From: Enterococcus gallinarum NBRC 100675
GTDB lineage: Bacteria > Bacillota > Bacilli > Lactobacillales > Enterococcaceae
Direction: 5' to 3'
Assembly: GCF_001544275.1 (NCBI RefSeq)
Contig: NZ_BCQE01000004.1
Location: forward strand, 124,001-188,000
DNA: 64,000 nucleotides
Positions 54,852 to 64,000 of the stretch are shown piece by piece. The stretch's first letter is position 1. Each line of letters begins with the position of its first letter. A program made the position numbers and the translations under genes. The notes below the pieces were generated by a model. It ran no database searches and had not been told where the DNA came from. It saw nothing but the letters and a program-made list of their open reading frames with translations.

Positions 54852-55469
54852 ATGACTTTAACTTTCAGAAATTTAGAAAAAAAAGACTATCATAAAGCCA
54901 TCCAGTTTGCCCTCAAAGGAATGCACTTTGATTGGTATATCAAAAACAAACTGCTCTTAAATCTTTACGGCAGATATTTCTGGTACTTGGAATTAAATCG
55001 CGCGACTGAGATTATTGCTCTCTATCACGAAGATGTATTGGCTGGAGTTTTACTAGCGGAAATAAGCGGTGCACCTAAAGCGCATACTTCTTTTGGACAA
55101 AAGCTATACGTAAAATTGTTTGAATTCTTACAGAATCTTTTTGCTAAAGAAAGTGCCGGAACATATGATGCCGGAAACAATCAACTCCTTTCTGAATATT
55201 TAAGTGACCATTCACCTGATGGGGAAATCATTTTCTTAGCAGCTAATCCTGATATACCTATCAAAGGGATCGGAACGCGGCTGCTAAATGAACTACAGAA
55301 AAGAGTGCAAGGAAAAGAAATTTATCTTTTTACAGATAGTGCTTGTACGTATCAATTTTATGAAAAGCGCGGTTTTCAACGTCAAAAAGAAAAAATAATT
55401 TCATTAAAATTGCCCAACAAAAAAATTGATCTTCAGTGCATGCTCTATAGCAAAGTGATTGATAAATGA
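54852..55469 (+). CDS. GNAT-family N-acetyltransferase
   Basis: 205 aa. The acetyl-CoA binding motif A is seen as PIKGIGTRLLNEL (near residue 137), with FLAANPD before it and FYEKRGF after it. Substrate unknown. TAGGAG before ATG. Expression likely under the divergent TetR regulator. Confidence 0.87.
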   Translation: MTLTFRNLEKKDYHKAIQFALKGMHFDWYIKNKLLLNLYGRYFWYLELNRATEIIALYHEDVLAGVLLAEISGAPKAHTSFGQKLYVKLFEFLQNLFAKESAGTYDAGNNQLLSEYLSDHSPDGEIIFLAANPDIPIKGIGTRLLNELQKRVQGKEIYLFTDSACTYQFYEKRGFQRQKEKIISLKLPNKKIDLQCMLYSKVIDK

Positions 55470-55512
55470 TAGCCATGCTACACAACAAAATCATTTTTCA
55501 AATGAGTGCAAA

Positions 55513-55539
55513 AAAGCACAGCCCTAATGGCTGTGCTTT
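55513..55539. terminator. Terminator between GNAT and DUF3267 genes
   Basis: Perfect 11-bp stem (55513-55523 with 55529-55539), loop of 5. Six U follow on the minus strand; three on the plus strand. Confidence 0.85.
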
Positions 55540-55540
55540 G

Positions 55541-56083
55541 CTAATTATTGGAATAAAAATTTATTCCTTGTTCGGTATCTTCTACATAACTATGCGCTGG
55601 AGCTTTAGTCACTAAATAACAAAAATAAAAATCCCCAATACAGGCTGACCCATGAAAAGAAGCCAACCAGACAAATGCATAAGGAGAAATTTCCCTATAC
55701 GCATACAACAGCCATAAGACCAAAGTGATCAAGACAAAAGGAGCAAGCAAAATAAGTAAAAACTGCCACCTTGAATAAAAGGAATTAGGACTTGTTGCAT
55801 AGGCCAAACCATTCTTAAAACCAAATTTGACTTTTCCTTCCTTATTGAACAGCTTAAAAAAAATCCCGTGAATCAATTCATGAACGATGATTAACCCTGC
55901 CATTGATAGAATGGCAATAACGAGATACATTAAATCGATAGTGACTTCTTCCGATAACTTTCTGTCTAATGTTAAAAGCGTAAATAAAGCAAAGAAAATA
56001 ACCAATAGAGGAATCGTTAAGATATTCAGTTTCATGATCAGCTTTTTATCGTCAAGCAAATTGACACGCTTGATTAATTTCAT
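55541..56083 (-). CDS. DUF3267 membrane protein with HExxH motif
   Basis: 180 aa, four to five membrane segments. VHELIHGIFFKLF (near 68) is a metalloprotease-like HExxH motif typical of DUF3267. Substrate and activity unknown. AAGGGGG before ATG. Own transcription unit. Confidence 0.85.
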   Translation of the reverse strand: MKLIKRVNLLDDKKLIMKLNILTIPLLVIFFALFTLLTLDRKLSEEVTIDLMYLVIAILSMAGLIIVHELIHGIFFKLFNKEGKVKFGFKNGLAYATSPNSFYSRWQFLLILLAPFVLITLVLWLLYAYREISPYAFVWLASFHGSACIGDFYFCYLVTKAPAHSYVEDTEQGINFYSNN

Positions 56084-56194
56084 AATGACCCCCTTACTCG
56101 TATTTGCAACACAATAAGCGCTCGTCTCACGTCATAAATTATTATATCAGTCTTTTTAGACCAAAACAATTCGATTTTTTACTGATACAAAACA

Positions 56195-56232
56195 AAAAAA
56201 CATTCTTATCAAAAACGATAAGAATGTTTTTT
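56195..56232 (-). terminator. Terminator of prfC
   Basis: 16-bp stem (56195-56210 with 56217-56232), loop of 6, then U run on the minus strand, about 70 bases after prfC. Confidence 0.88.
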
Positions 56233-56303
56233 AGACAAGAACCAACTCATTTCTCGCTCCCATCATTTGAGAACACTTGCCGTCACAACTACTAGCAGTG
56301 TTT

Positions 56304-57884
56304 TCACATCAAGCTTTTCAATTCGACATCTGGATATTTGTCGGCGAACCAACGCATCGCGAATTGGTTCTCAAACAAGAACAACGGCTGGTCGAAACGG
56401 TCTTTGGCTAAGATGTTGCGACTTGAACTCATCTTTTCATCCAAATCTTTAGGATCGATCCAACGAGCAATCTTATGTCCCATTGGCGACATGATCACCT
56501 CTGCATTGTACTCGTTCAGCATCCGATATTGAAACACTTCGAATTGCAGTTGTCCAACCGCTCCGATAATGTATTCATCACTGAGATACGTTTTATACAA
56601 CTGGATGGCTCCCTCTTGCACTAACTGATAAATCCCTTTGTGGAATGATTTTTGTTTCATGACATTTTTGGCTGTTACTTTCATAAAGAGTTCAGGTGTG
56701 AATGAAGGTAATTCTTCATAAGCAACTTTCAATTTTCCTTCATATAAGGTATCACCAATCTGATAATTTCCGGTATCATATACCCCAATGATGTCGCCGG
56801 CAACAGCTTGTTCGATATTTTCGCGAGTGTCTGCCATAAATTGAGTCACATTACTTAATTTCATTTTTTTGCCTGTCCGCTCAAGCGTCACATCCATTCC
56901 CCGTTCAAATGTTCCTGAGCAAATGCGGACAAAGGCGATCCGATCTCGGTGTGCGGGGTTCATATTGGCTTGGATTTTGAAAACGAATCCTGAAAGCTCT
57001 TGTTCGTAAGGACTGATTTCTTCTCCAGACATTGTTTTGTGTCCATATGGTGCTGGTGCAAATTGTAAAAATGTTTCTAAGAAGGTTTGCACACCAAAGT
57101 TTGTTAATGCAGAGCCAAAGAAGACAGGCGTTTGATCGCCACGAGCAATTTTTTCTTCATCAAAGGAATCTCCTGCTTCTTGTAATAATTCTACTTCTTC
57201 TAGTACTTGTTGATAAACACCATTTTGATTCAGCGGATGATCTTGGGGAATCTCACCTGTTTGATCAAAAGGAATCAGTCGTTCGCCGCCATGAGATTCC
57301 GGACGGTAAATTTCAACCCGTTGATTGTGAATGTCATAAAGTCCTTCAAGCCCTTTTCCCATTCCGATTGGCCAATTCATTGGGAAGGACTCGATTTGAA
57401 GCAACTCTTCTAGCTCTTCTAAAAGTTCTAATGGTTCACGACCATCTCGGTCTAATTTGTTGATAAAGGTAAAGATCGGGATTCCCCGTTTTTTTACGAC
57501 TTGGAAAAGCTTTTTCGTCTGTGCTTCGATCCCTTTGGCACTATCAATAACCATCACGGCGCTATCAACAGCCATTAACGTACGATACGTATCTTCAGAG
57601 AAATCCTCATGTCCTGGTGTATCCAAAATGTTCACGCGTTTTCCTTGATAATCAAATTGCATTACAGAACTAGTGACAGAAATCCCCCGTTGTTTCTCGA
57701 TTTCCATCCAGTCGGATTTAGCAAAATTACCGGTTTTCTTTCCTTTGACAGTTCCTGCTTGGCGAATTGCTCCTCCAAATAGCAGCAACTGCTCAGTGAT
57801 CGTTGTCTTCCCAGCATCCGGGTGAGAAATAATCGCAAAGGTGCGACGACTTTCAACTTGTTGTTTTAAATTTGGATTCTCCAT
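56304..57884 (-). CDS. prfC: Peptide chain release factor 3
   Basis: 526 aa. Translational GTPase that recycles RF1/RF2. G1 SHPDAGKTT (about 20), [23 protein letters not shown]-terminal part ends with [18 protein letters not shown]. Single-gene unit. Confidence 0.96.
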   Translation of the reverse strand: MENPNLKQQVESRRTFAIISHPDAGKTTITEQLLLFGGAIRQAGTVKGKKTGNFAKSDWMEIEKQRGISVTSSVMQFDYQGKRVNILDTPGHEDFSEDTYRTLMAVDSAVMVIDSAKGIEAQTKKLFQVVKKRGIPIFTFINKLDRDGREPLELLEELEELLQIESFPMNWPIGMGKGLEGLYDIHNQRVEIYRPESHGGERLIPFDQTGEIPQDHPLNQNGVYQQVLEEVELLQEAGDSFDEEKIARGDQTPVFFGSALTNFGVQTFLETFLQFAPAPYGHKTMSGEEISPYEQELSGFVFKIQANMNPAHRDRIAFVRICSGTFERGMDVTLERTGKKMKLSNVTQFMADTRENIEQAVAGDIIGVYDTGNYQIGDTLYEGKLKVAYEELPSFTPELFMKVTAKNVMKQKSFHKGIYQLVQEGAIQLYKTYLSDEYIIGAVGQLQFEVFQYRMLNEYNAEVIMSPMGHKIARWIDPKDLDEKMSSSRNILAKDRFDQPLFLFENQFAMRWFADKYPDVELKSLM

Positions 57885-58000
57885 GTTATGTAGTTACTCC
57901 ATTCCTTGAAATTAGAACTCTCTGTATCTATACAAAGATTTTCTGACCAAATCAGTATATCATGTATCAAGAGCGGAAAAAAGAAAAATTACAGACAAAT

Positions 58001-58035
58001 GCTCTCTATCATTCAGATTCGAAAGTCTAGAGAGC
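58001..58035 (-). repeat. Inverted repeat behind the metQ-like gene
   Basis: GCTCTCT/AGAGAGC arms (58001-58007 with 58029-58035) with a short inner AGA/TCT pair. Only a loose U tract follows on the minus strand. Possible weak terminator of the importer operon. Confidence 0.4.
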
Positions 58036-58110
58036 AACTGTTTAAGCAGCTTGATAGCTATTTGTATTTCTACGAGAACTGCTGTGAAAGCATGAAAAAC
58101 ACTCAAAAAA

Positions 58111-58917
58111 CTAAAAGGCTGGAATTAATGTATCACTATGCTCATTTTCCAAAAATTCTTTGACTTTATCACTGGTCATCGCTTTTCGCAAAACGTTGAT
58201 TTTTTCTGAATCTTGATTATCCTTACGAGCAACTAAAGAGATCGCAAATCGATCATCTATCGTTTTCTCTAAGAACAAGGCATCGTCAGGCTTCAGACCA
58301 ATTTTGGCGATATAGGTCGGATAGTTGTAGACAAGGGAGACATTTGGTTCATTATAGGCTTCTGCTAGATTCAATAAGTCCACAGACAACCATTCAAAGT
58401 TTTTAGGATTCGCAGTAATGTCTTTGATCGTACCATTGACTCCAACTCCATCTTTTAATTCAATCAATCCTTGCTCAGCTAAGATGGCTAATGCTCGTCC
58501 TTCATTAGAAACATCATTCGGCAGAGCAACTTTTGTTCCTTCAGGAATGTCTTCAATTTTTGTATACTCTTTTGAATAAAAGCCCACTTTAGCATTATAA
58601 ATTTTGTCTAAAGCCACTAAATCTGCTGATTTTTCTTCATTGTAGCGTTGCATATACGGCTCATGCTGCGCAAAGTTTGCGTCTACTTCCTTATTATTCA
58701 ACAGCTCATTGTATTGAATATTGTCATTTACTTGTACCAATTCAATTTTCCAGCCATCTTCTACCGCATCGGCTGCTACTTTGACAACATCTGTCATAGG
58801 GGTCGTTTGAGAAGCGACTTTGATCACTTTATCCTCTGATTGCGACTCATTCCCTGTTCCACAAGCTCCGAGAAACGTTACTGCTAGTACTAACCCCAAA
58901 AATATTCCTTTTTTCAT
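58111..58917 (-). CDS. MetQ/NlpA-family substrate-binding lipoprotein
   Basis: 268 aa. Lipobox LGAC-G, then NlpA-family text: KVASQTTPMTDVV, DNIQYNELLNNKEVDANFAQHEPY, KVALPNDVSNEGRAL, NYPTYI. Family members bind methionine or related compounds. Here the gene is in an operon with a lipoate ligase, so a different ligand is possible. GGAGTAGGA before ATG. Confidence 0.9.
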   Translation of the reverse strand: MKKGIFLGLVLAVTFLGACGTGNESQSEDKVIKVASQTTPMTDVVKVAADAVEDGWKIELVQVNDNIQYNELLNNKEVDANFAQHEPYMQRYNEEKSADLVALDKIYNAKVGFYSKEYTKIEDIPEGTKVALPNDVSNEGRALAILAEQGLIELKDGVGVNGTIKDITANPKNFEWLSVDLLNLAEAYNEPNVSLVYNYPTYIAKIGLKPDDALFLEKTIDDRFAISLVARKDNQDSEKINVLRKAMTSDKVKEFLENEHSDTLIPAF

Positions 58918-58925
58918 TCCTACTC

Positions 58926-59594
58926 CTACTTTCTTTTATCAACTTTTTTTGCTAACCCATTCCCGATCAATTGAATACTAAAAACTGCTACGATCATCAC
59001 CAAAATGGCGAAATACATGACCCCATATTCGTACCGTTGATACCCATAACGGATGGCAAAGTCTCCGATTCCTCCTCCGCCAACGATTCCCATCACTGTG
59101 GAATAAGACACCATACTGACGATCGTTGTCGTCAGAGACAGGATCAACCCACTTCTTGCTTCCACGAGCAAAAATTCTTTGACATATTGATAAGTGGAGA
59201 CACCCAAAGAGCGTGCCAATAGTCCGACATCCTCTGGGACATCCAACAATACTTGCTCGACTAAACGAGCATAGACGACGATTGACACAATACTCAATGG
59301 GATACTTGCTGGGATCGGCCCAAACGAGCTGCCTAGCAAAAAACGAGTGACGGGAATCATCGCAACAACAAACAGTAAATAAGGAAACGAACGAATGACC
59401 GTGATCAGCAAATTTAATATTTGATATAAAATCGTTCCCTGATTGTTGTTTTCACGACTAATAAATAATAGAATACCTAATGGCAATCCAATCAAAACAG
59501 CGGCGAAGATAGAGATACTCATCATGATCAGGGTTTCTTCCATCGCTTGCATCAATTCTGGTAAATAATATTGGATACTCTCAATTATCGTCAT
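58926..59594 (-). CDS. MetI/MetP-type ABC permease
   Basis: 222 aa with about five membrane segments. DVGLLARSLGVSTYQYVKEF contains the EAA-like contact loop; the C-terminal GGGGIGDFAIRYGYQRY block is typical of methionine permeases. Overlaps the ATPase gene end by 14 bases. Confidence 0.92.
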   Translation of the reverse strand: MTIIESIQYYLPELMQAMEETLIMMSISIFAAVLIGLPLGILLFISRENNNQGTILYQILNLLITVIRSFPYLLFVVAMIPVTRFLLGSSFGPIPASIPLSIVSIVVYARLVEQVLLDVPEDVGLLARSLGVSTYQYVKEFLLVEARSGLILSLTTTIVSMVSYSTVMGIVGGGGIGDFAIRYGYQRYEYGVMYFAILVMIVAVFSIQLIGNGLAKKVDKRK

Positions 59595-60303
59595 GCTTCA
59601 GACTCCTTATCACACGATCAACATAGTTTAATTCTTCTTTTTGTAAAAGATGCGGCGTATTGGCTACTTCCGCTACGATTCTTCCTTGTTCCATGACATA
59701 GACCCGCTCGCAAACTTGTCGAACCGCTGACAATTCATGACTAACAAACACGATTGTAGGCTGGAAAGTGCCATGAACCTTTTGCAATAACGATAAAACA
59801 TCTCCCTTAGTATCTTCATCCAATGCACTGGTCGGTTCATCACACAAGAGGATCTTTGGTTCTTTGACCAAAGCACGGGCAATTGCTACTCGTTGCTTTT
59901 CCCCTCCACTTAAAGAAGCAGGATAAACCGAAGCCTTGTCAGACATACCTACGAAGTCTAACGTTTCCATCACCTGTCGTTGTGACTTTCCAGCTAATTT
60001 TAAAGGCAAATAAACATTGTCGTAGACAGTCAGATTATGGAGCAGATTAAATTGTTGAAAGATCATCGCAATATCTTGCTGTAGTCTTCGTCTCATTTTC
60101 TTGGTCAATCCTGTCGTGTTCACGCCATCAATCACGATGTCGCCAGCTGAAGGAGATTCGATCAAATTAATCAAACGCAACAAGGTAGACTTCCCGGAAC
60201 CGCTTTTGCCGACGATACCGACGATCTCATTGTTGATTGTTAACGATACTCGATCAAGGACATTGTCCTGATATACTTGTGAAACCTCTTTTACTTCGAT
60301 CAT
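59581..60303 (-). CDS. MetN-like ABC ATPase without C-terminal regulatory domain
   Basis: 240 aa. Walker A GKSGSGKST (about 34), signature LSGGEKQRVAIARAL, Walker [16 protein letters not shown]-loop SHELS. Typical MetN is about 340 aa because of a C-terminal NIL/ACT domain that senses methionine; this protein ends after the ATPase domain. ATG at 60303 with AGGA upstream; TTG at 60339 is a weaker option overlapping the ligase gene. Confidence 0.88.
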   Translation of the reverse strand: MIEVKEVSQVYQDNVLDRVSLTINNEIVGIVGKSGSGKSTLLRLINLIESPSAGDIVIDGVNTTGLTKKMRRRLQQDIAMIFQQFNLLHNLTVYDNVYLPLKLAGKSQRQVMETLDFVGMSDKASVYPASLSGGEKQRVAIARALVKEPKILLCDEPTSALDEDTKGDVLSLLQKVHGTFQPTIVFVSHELSAVRQVCERVYVMEQGRIVAEVANTPHLLQKEELNYVDRVIRSLKHDDN

Positions 60304-60335
60304 ATTTGGTTCCTGACGCTCCTCTGTCTTCAAAC

Positions 60336-61349
60336 TCAATTGAAAAGTAGTGATACAAATTGCTCATTTGTCAATTGATGGATATATTTCGCGACTTCCA
60401 CCCCTTGAAAATGCTGCCGCAACTCTTCATTATAAGGAAGACCAATCAGCTGTTTTTCGAGACCAGCGATATCTTCTTCGCCAAAAAAATCTCCAGTAAT
60501 TTGTGCTTCTGTGATTTTCCCCTTTGCCACTGAAAAGCGTAGTTCAACGATACCAACATTTTCAAAACGTTTGCGTTTCGTCCATTGATAATTAGGGGCT
60601 TCCCCATAAATCCATTGATCATTGGCATATCGCGATTGATACAACTGATTAATCTTCCGTTGATCCTCAGCCATTAATTTGATTTCTTTTTCTTGGATCT
60701 CCTCAATGTTGTCGACGTCATAAATATGACAGAGCAATTGATCTCTAAATTCTTTCGTTGACAACTGTTGATATTCGTCAGAAAGATAAGGCTTGATGTT
60801 GGTCACACTTTTACGCACCGATTTTGTTGCCTTCGAATCGATCTTTTCCTGTGGAACGTTCAACACTTTTGTCAAAACGCTTAAGTCAACATCGAACATC
60901 AATGTTCCGTGGGAATAGCTTCTGTCATTTTTTGTGTACATGGCATTACCAGAAAATTTCTTTCCTTCAACAAACAAGTCATTTCTTCCCCGTACTTCAA
61001 CCTCTTTTGCTCCCATCTTCTGCAATGCTTTCAAAATAGGTTGGGTAGCTCCATGATAATCACCAAAATGAGTCACATCTTTTTTAGTCACAAAACTAAA
61101 ACTCATGTTCCCTAGATCGTCATAAACTGCTCCGCCACCAGAGGTTCGCCGAGTTAAAACGATGTCATTATGTCGTAAATAGTCAAAATTTATTTCTTCG
61201 TAGGCATTTTGGTTTCTGCCGATTATAACACACGGCTTTTGTATGTATAACAGCAAGCATGGTTCTGAAATATCTACGTTATTCATTAAATATTCTTCAG
61301 TAGCTAAGTTCATCCGAATATCATCACTTTTCATTCGATAAAATCTCAT
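60336..61349 (-). CDS. lplA: Lipoate-protein ligase A
   Basis: 337 aa. Activates free lipoate with ATP and attaches it to E2 or GcvH lysines. RRTSGGGAVYDDLGNMSFSF (near 74) and GRNDLFVEGKKFSGNA (near 122) are the ligase motifs; the C-terminal accessory domain is present. ATG at 61349 with GGTGGG upstream. First gene of an operon with an ABC importer of MetNPQ type; gap of 32 bases to the ATPase gene. Confidence 0.92.
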   Translation of the reverse strand: MRFYRMKSDDIRMNLATEEYLMNNVDISEPCLLLYIQKPCVIIGRNQNAYEEINFDYLRHNDIVLTRRTSGGGAVYDDLGNMSFSFVTKKDVTHFGDYHGATQPILKALQKMGAKEVEVRGRNDLFVEGKKFSGNAMYTKNDRSYSHGTLMFDVDLSVLTKVLNVPQEKIDSKATKSVRKSVTNIKPYLSDEYQQLSTKEFRDQLLCHIYDVDNIEEIQEKEIKLMAEDQRKINQLYQSRYANDQWIYGEAPNYQWTKRKRFENVGIVELRFSVAKGKITEAQITGDFFGEEDIAGLEKQLIGLPYNEELRQHFQGVEVAKYIHQLTNEQFVSLLFN

Positions 61350-61504
61350 TTTCCCACCCCACAATGATTTCTAATTATCGCACTCTTATCCTCTCTTTAA
61401 TCCACAAGAAAAGCAAGAAATATGCTTAGTTATTTTAGTTTTTTTATCTAGCTAAATCTGTATCATTTGATTAACTCATTCTGTTCTATATATTATTTTT
61501 AGAC

Positions 61505-61537
61505 AAAAAAATGCTTGAAGCAATTGCTTCAAGCATT
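61505..61537 (-). terminator. Terminator of the CNNM gene
   Basis: Perfect 28-bp palindrome (61510-61537, centre CAATTG) followed by six U on the minus strand; 4 bases after the stop. Confidence 0.9.
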
Positions 61538-61541
61538 CATT

Positions 61542-62918
61542 TTATCGACGAGGTTCGTCTTCTTCAAAATCTTTTTTGAAATAGCGGCGTTCTTCTTCAG
61601 GTTCGACAGCTGTTTCTTCAGGATCATGGAAGATAACGCGGATCTTCAATACACGTGACCCTTCCATTTCTTCTGTGATCAGTGTGACGTTATCCACTTT
61701 AAAGGATAATTTCTCCCCTTCATCAGGAATCAAACCTAAAGCTGTGATCAAATATCCGGCCATTGTATCAACATCACTCATGTGCAGGCTCATATCAAAT
61801 GCTTCATTAAAGTCATCAATCAACATTCGCCCTTGGATGATATACTCATGATCAGAAACTTGTTCATATAATTCTTCTACTTCATCCGATTCATCGTCGA
61901 TCTCACCAACGATTTCCTCTAAGAGGTCTTCTAAAGTAACCAGACCTACGACACCGCCGTATTCGTCTAATAAGATAGCCATCTGATTTTGAGTCTTTTT
62001 CAACTCATAGAGTAAGTCATCAATAAATACAGTTTCAGGCACAAATAATGGTTCTTGGAGGATTTGTTTAATATCTAATGTTTCAAATCCATATTTATAG
62101 GCACATTTCAGCAGGTTTTTTGTATGTAAAATACCTACGACTTTGTCTTTGTCCTCATTATATACTGGGATTCGAGAATAGTTTTCTGCTAAAATTTCTG
62201 TCAAAATTTCATCTACTGAGTCATTGATATCGACCATAAATGCAGTAGTGCGGGGCACCATCACTTCACGGGCCACCTTAGTATCCAATGAAAAGATTCC
62301 TTGTAGCATTTCCAGTTCATCTTCTTCAAAGACACCTTCTGTTTCTAACATATACCGCATTTCATCACGAGTCATTTTTGTATCTTCATCATCAAATTCC
62401 ATTGGTGTGATTCGAGCTAACAAACTAGTTGAAGCAGAAAGCAACCACACAAAGGGTTTTGCGATCGTACCAATCACACGTATCACACCTGAAGTAAATT
62501 GAGCGACTTCTTCAGATTTGTTCATTGCGATTCGTTTTGGATACAATTCACCAAATACGATCGAAACATAGGTCAAAATCGCTAATACAATGATATTAGC
62601 CAGGCTTTTTGCTGCAGCTCCGCCACCTAGAACGGGTGCTAAGCGGGTAGATAGCGTATCTGCCAGTGAGGCCCCTGATAAGATATTGACTAATGTGATC
62701 CCAACTTGGATCGTCGACAAGAAGTTGGTGGGATTGTCAATGATTTTCAATAATTTTTGTGATTTGACATTTCCTTCCTCAGCCTTCTGTTCTACACGGT
62801 TCTTATTAACTGAAACAACCGCGATTTCTGAAGCAGCCAAGAAAGCATTGATCAATGTCAAAACGATCAATAATAAAATTTGCGCTAATAGCGACTGACT
62901 CTCGGGGTCAGCATTCAT
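61542..62918 (-). CDS. CNNM-domain/CBS membrane protein (hemolysin C/CorC family)
   Basis: 458 aa. DUF21/CNNM membrane domain (about 1-190, ending near FGELYPKRIA), a pair of CBS domains (about 210-330; VPRTTAFMVDINDSVDEIL, LLDEYGGVVGLVTLED), and the CorC_HlyC domain (about 345-430), with a charged tail. Bacterial members export or regulate magnesium or other divalent ions. AAGGAG lies 12 bases before ATG. Confidence 0.9.
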   Translation of the reverse strand: MNADPESQSLLAQILLLIVLTLINAFLAASEIAVVSVNKNRVEQKAEEGNVKSQKLLKIIDNPTNFLSTIQVGITLVNILSGASLADTLSTRLAPVLGGGAAAKSLANIIVLAILTYVSIVFGELYPKRIAMNKSEEVAQFTSGVIRVIGTIAKPFVWLLSASTSLLARITPMEFDDEDTKMTRDEMRYMLETEGVFEEDELEMLQGIFSLDTKVAREVMVPRTTAFMVDINDSVDEILTEILAENYSRIPVYNEDKDKVVGILHTKNLLKCAYKYGFETLDIKQILQEPLFVPETVFIDDLLYELKKTQNQMAILLDEYGGVVGLVTLEDLLEEIVGEIDDESDEVEELYEQVSDHEYIIQGRMLIDDFNEAFDMSLHMSDVDTMAGYLITALGLIPDEGEKLSFKVDNVTLITEEMEGSRVLKIRVIFHDPEETAVEPEEERRYFKKDFEEDEPRR

Positions 62919-62949
62919 AATAGCATTCTCTCCTTATTTTTACATTTTC

Positions 62950-62978
62950 TAAAAAAAATCGTGGGCTATACCCACGAT
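62950..62978 (-). terminator. Terminator of the AI-2E family gene
   Basis: ATCGTGGG/CCCACGAT stem (62958-62965 with 62971-62978), loop of 5, then seven U on the minus strand. Confidence 0.9.
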
Positions 62979-63019
62979 AAAATCGTATCATAAAGCTTTT
63001 TTCTTTGCAATAAAAACCA

Positions 63020-64000
63020 TCAGTTATCTAGTTCGATCAATTTCTCCTGGTTTTTCTTGCTTTTATCGTCACGAATCAAACGAATCACAAAAATCACAAT
63101 CGTGCGACAAATGGCGTAGAAAGGTACTCCTAAGAAAATACCCAGTAATCCAGCGATGTTCCCTGCGACTAGCAACACTAAAATAATGGTTAGCGGATGA
63201 ATCGCCAATGACTTGCCGATGACATTAGGATAGATCACATTACCGTCTAATTGTTGAACGACTAACACGACTACACCACATAACAGAGCCCGGAAAGGAT
63301 CATCAAAGATCGTCACTAAAACTGCCGGAATCAAGCCGAGGTAAGGGCCTAAATAAGGAATCAAGTTAGTGATCCCTGCAATGACACCAAATAAAAAGGC
63401 GTAATTGACACCCACTAGCCAGTAGCCGATAAAGGTAAAGGTCGCGACAAAAATACATTCAATCGCTTGCCCGCTAATGTAATTGGACAATGTTTTATTC
63501 AGATCACCCAATAACTCGATGATTTGATTTCGTCTTTTTTCAGGTAAAACTGATTGAATATTTGGCACAAGTTTCTCGCCGTCTTTCAGCATATAAAACA
63601 AGATGAATGGCACTGTAACAATGATCATCGTTGCTGAAGCAATCGTTCCTACGATCGATCCCAAACTTGTTGACAGCCCACTTAGAAATTGTTGCAGCAA
63701 TGAACCATAGGAAAGATTGAGATTTTCTAACTGTTGCGCAAAGTCGATCTGTTTAAATACTGGGTCATCTGCTATTTTAGAAATCCAAGTCTCCATATTT
63801 TTAGCAAAAGTAGGAATATTTTCTGCAAGTTGTGAAATTTGGTTGATCAGATTTGGAATCACGCTTACGACTGTTAGGACAATAGCTGCTACTAATAAGA
63901 GTAAAACTAAAATCACAGCGTAGATTCTTTTGATCTTGGTGGTCTTCATCAGAAAAACGACGATCGGATTAAGTAGATAGTACAAAAAGCCTGCAATCAA
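63020..64000 (-). CDS. AI-2E family transporter, 5' part missing
   Basis: 326 C-terminal residues visible; the start lies beyond the window. Membrane protein of the AI-2E/UPF0118 family: central GTIASATMIIVTVPFILFYMLKDGE, then YISGQAIECIFVATFTFIGYW and NLIPYLGPYLGLIPAVL. Members include Na+/H+ antiporters and the proposed AI-2 exporter TqsA; substrate unknown here. Confidence 0.88.
   Translation of the reverse strand: MIAGFLYYLLNPIVVFLMKTTKIKRIYAVILVLLLLVAAIVLTVVSVIPNLINQISQLAENIPTFAKNMETWISKIADDPVFKQIDFAQQLENLNLSYGSLLQQFLSGLSTSLGSIVGTIASATMIIVTVPFILFYMLKDGEKLVPNIQSVLPEKRRNQIIELLGDLNKTLSNYISGQAIECIFVATFTFIGYWLVGVNYAFLFGVIAGITNLIPYLGPYLGLIPAVLVTIFDDPFRALLCGVVVLVVQQLDGNVIYPNVIGKSLAIHPLTIILVLLVAGNIAGLLGIFLGVPFYAICRTIVIFVIRLIRDDKSKKNQEKLIELDN

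Noticed and set aside
57906-58163. 85-codon plus-strand frame between prfC and the metQ-like gene
   Set aside because: It starts at TTG without a ribosome site and runs into the metQ-like gene on the opposite strand.
1-64000. tRNA, rRNA, insertion sequences, prophage and integrase genes
   Set aside because: None were recognised on either strand; the accessory locus at 49-54 kb has no transposase or attachment-site repeats that I could see.

Overview
This window is AT-rich, low-GC Firmicute chromosome, and gene content and order point to an Enterococcus. Enterococcal markers are the fabT-led fatty-acid cluster next to the bgsA/bgsB glycolipid glucosyltransferase pair, ptsH-ptsI beside clpE, a WxL-type surface-protein locus with an Mga-like regulator, and a T-box in front of thrS. 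In E. faecalis, as I recall it, the ptsHI-clpE and fab-bgs blocks are separate and the fab operon carries fabK. Here the blocks are adjacent and fabK is absent, so a non-faecalis Enterococcus is more likely; the species is inferred and not proven. No rRNA, tRNA, insertion sequence, prophage or CRISPR array was seen. Most genes lie on the minus strand.

Layout. 0-4 kb: isoaspartyl dipeptidase (cut by the window edge) with a YfcC-family carrier, then an APC amino acid permease behind a long leader. 4.4-7 kb: ribF-truB and a PAP2 phosphatase. 7-12.5 kb: the rimP-nusA-rnpM-ylxQ-infB-rbfA operon, with a promoter and a leader terminator that fits NusA autoregulation. 12.7-17.2 kb: two small membrane proteins, thrS with its T-box, a tautomerase and an ANT(6)-like nucleotidyltransferase. 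17.3-22.5 kb: helD, an unknown protein, yebC and tmcAL. 22.6-26.9 kb: the yqeG-yqeH-yhbY-nadD-yqeK-rsfS-yqeM ribosome-assembly/NAD operon, in which rsfS seems to start at an ATA codon. 27.3-29.6 kb: a polar amino acid ABC importer. 29.8-38.5 kb: fabT-fabH-acpP-fabD-fabG-fabF-accB-fabZ-accC-accD-accA, read from right to left, with tandem FabT operators at the fabT promoter. 38.7-43.3 kb: a stand-alone UvrC-like GIY-YIG protein, a DUF1797 protein, a beta-hydroxyacid dehydrogenase and bgsA-bgsB. 43.5-48.9 kb: ptsH-ptsI, a small conserved protein, CtsR-controlled clpE and a DUF1827 protein.

49-54 kb is the accessory part: an Mga-like regulator, a WxL-interacting (DUF916/DUF3324) membrane protein, a small secreted partner without a visible WxL motif, the decayed remnant of a related secreted protein, and an orphan protein. 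54-64 kb: a TetR/GNAT divergent pair around a perfect 22-bp palindrome, a DUF3267 membrane protein, prfC, a MetNPQ-type ABC importer in one operon with a lipoate-protein ligase, a CNNM/CBS protein and the truncated start of an AI-2E family permease.

Functionally the window is mostly translation, ribosome assembly, membrane-lipid synthesis and sugar phosphotransfer. The most promising less-described items are the importer plus lipoate ligase operon (possibly lipoate uptake), the ATA-initiated rsfS, the loss of fabK from the fab operon, a FabT-like site in front of the GIY-YIG gene, and the structured leaders of yqeG and of the unit just upstream of it.
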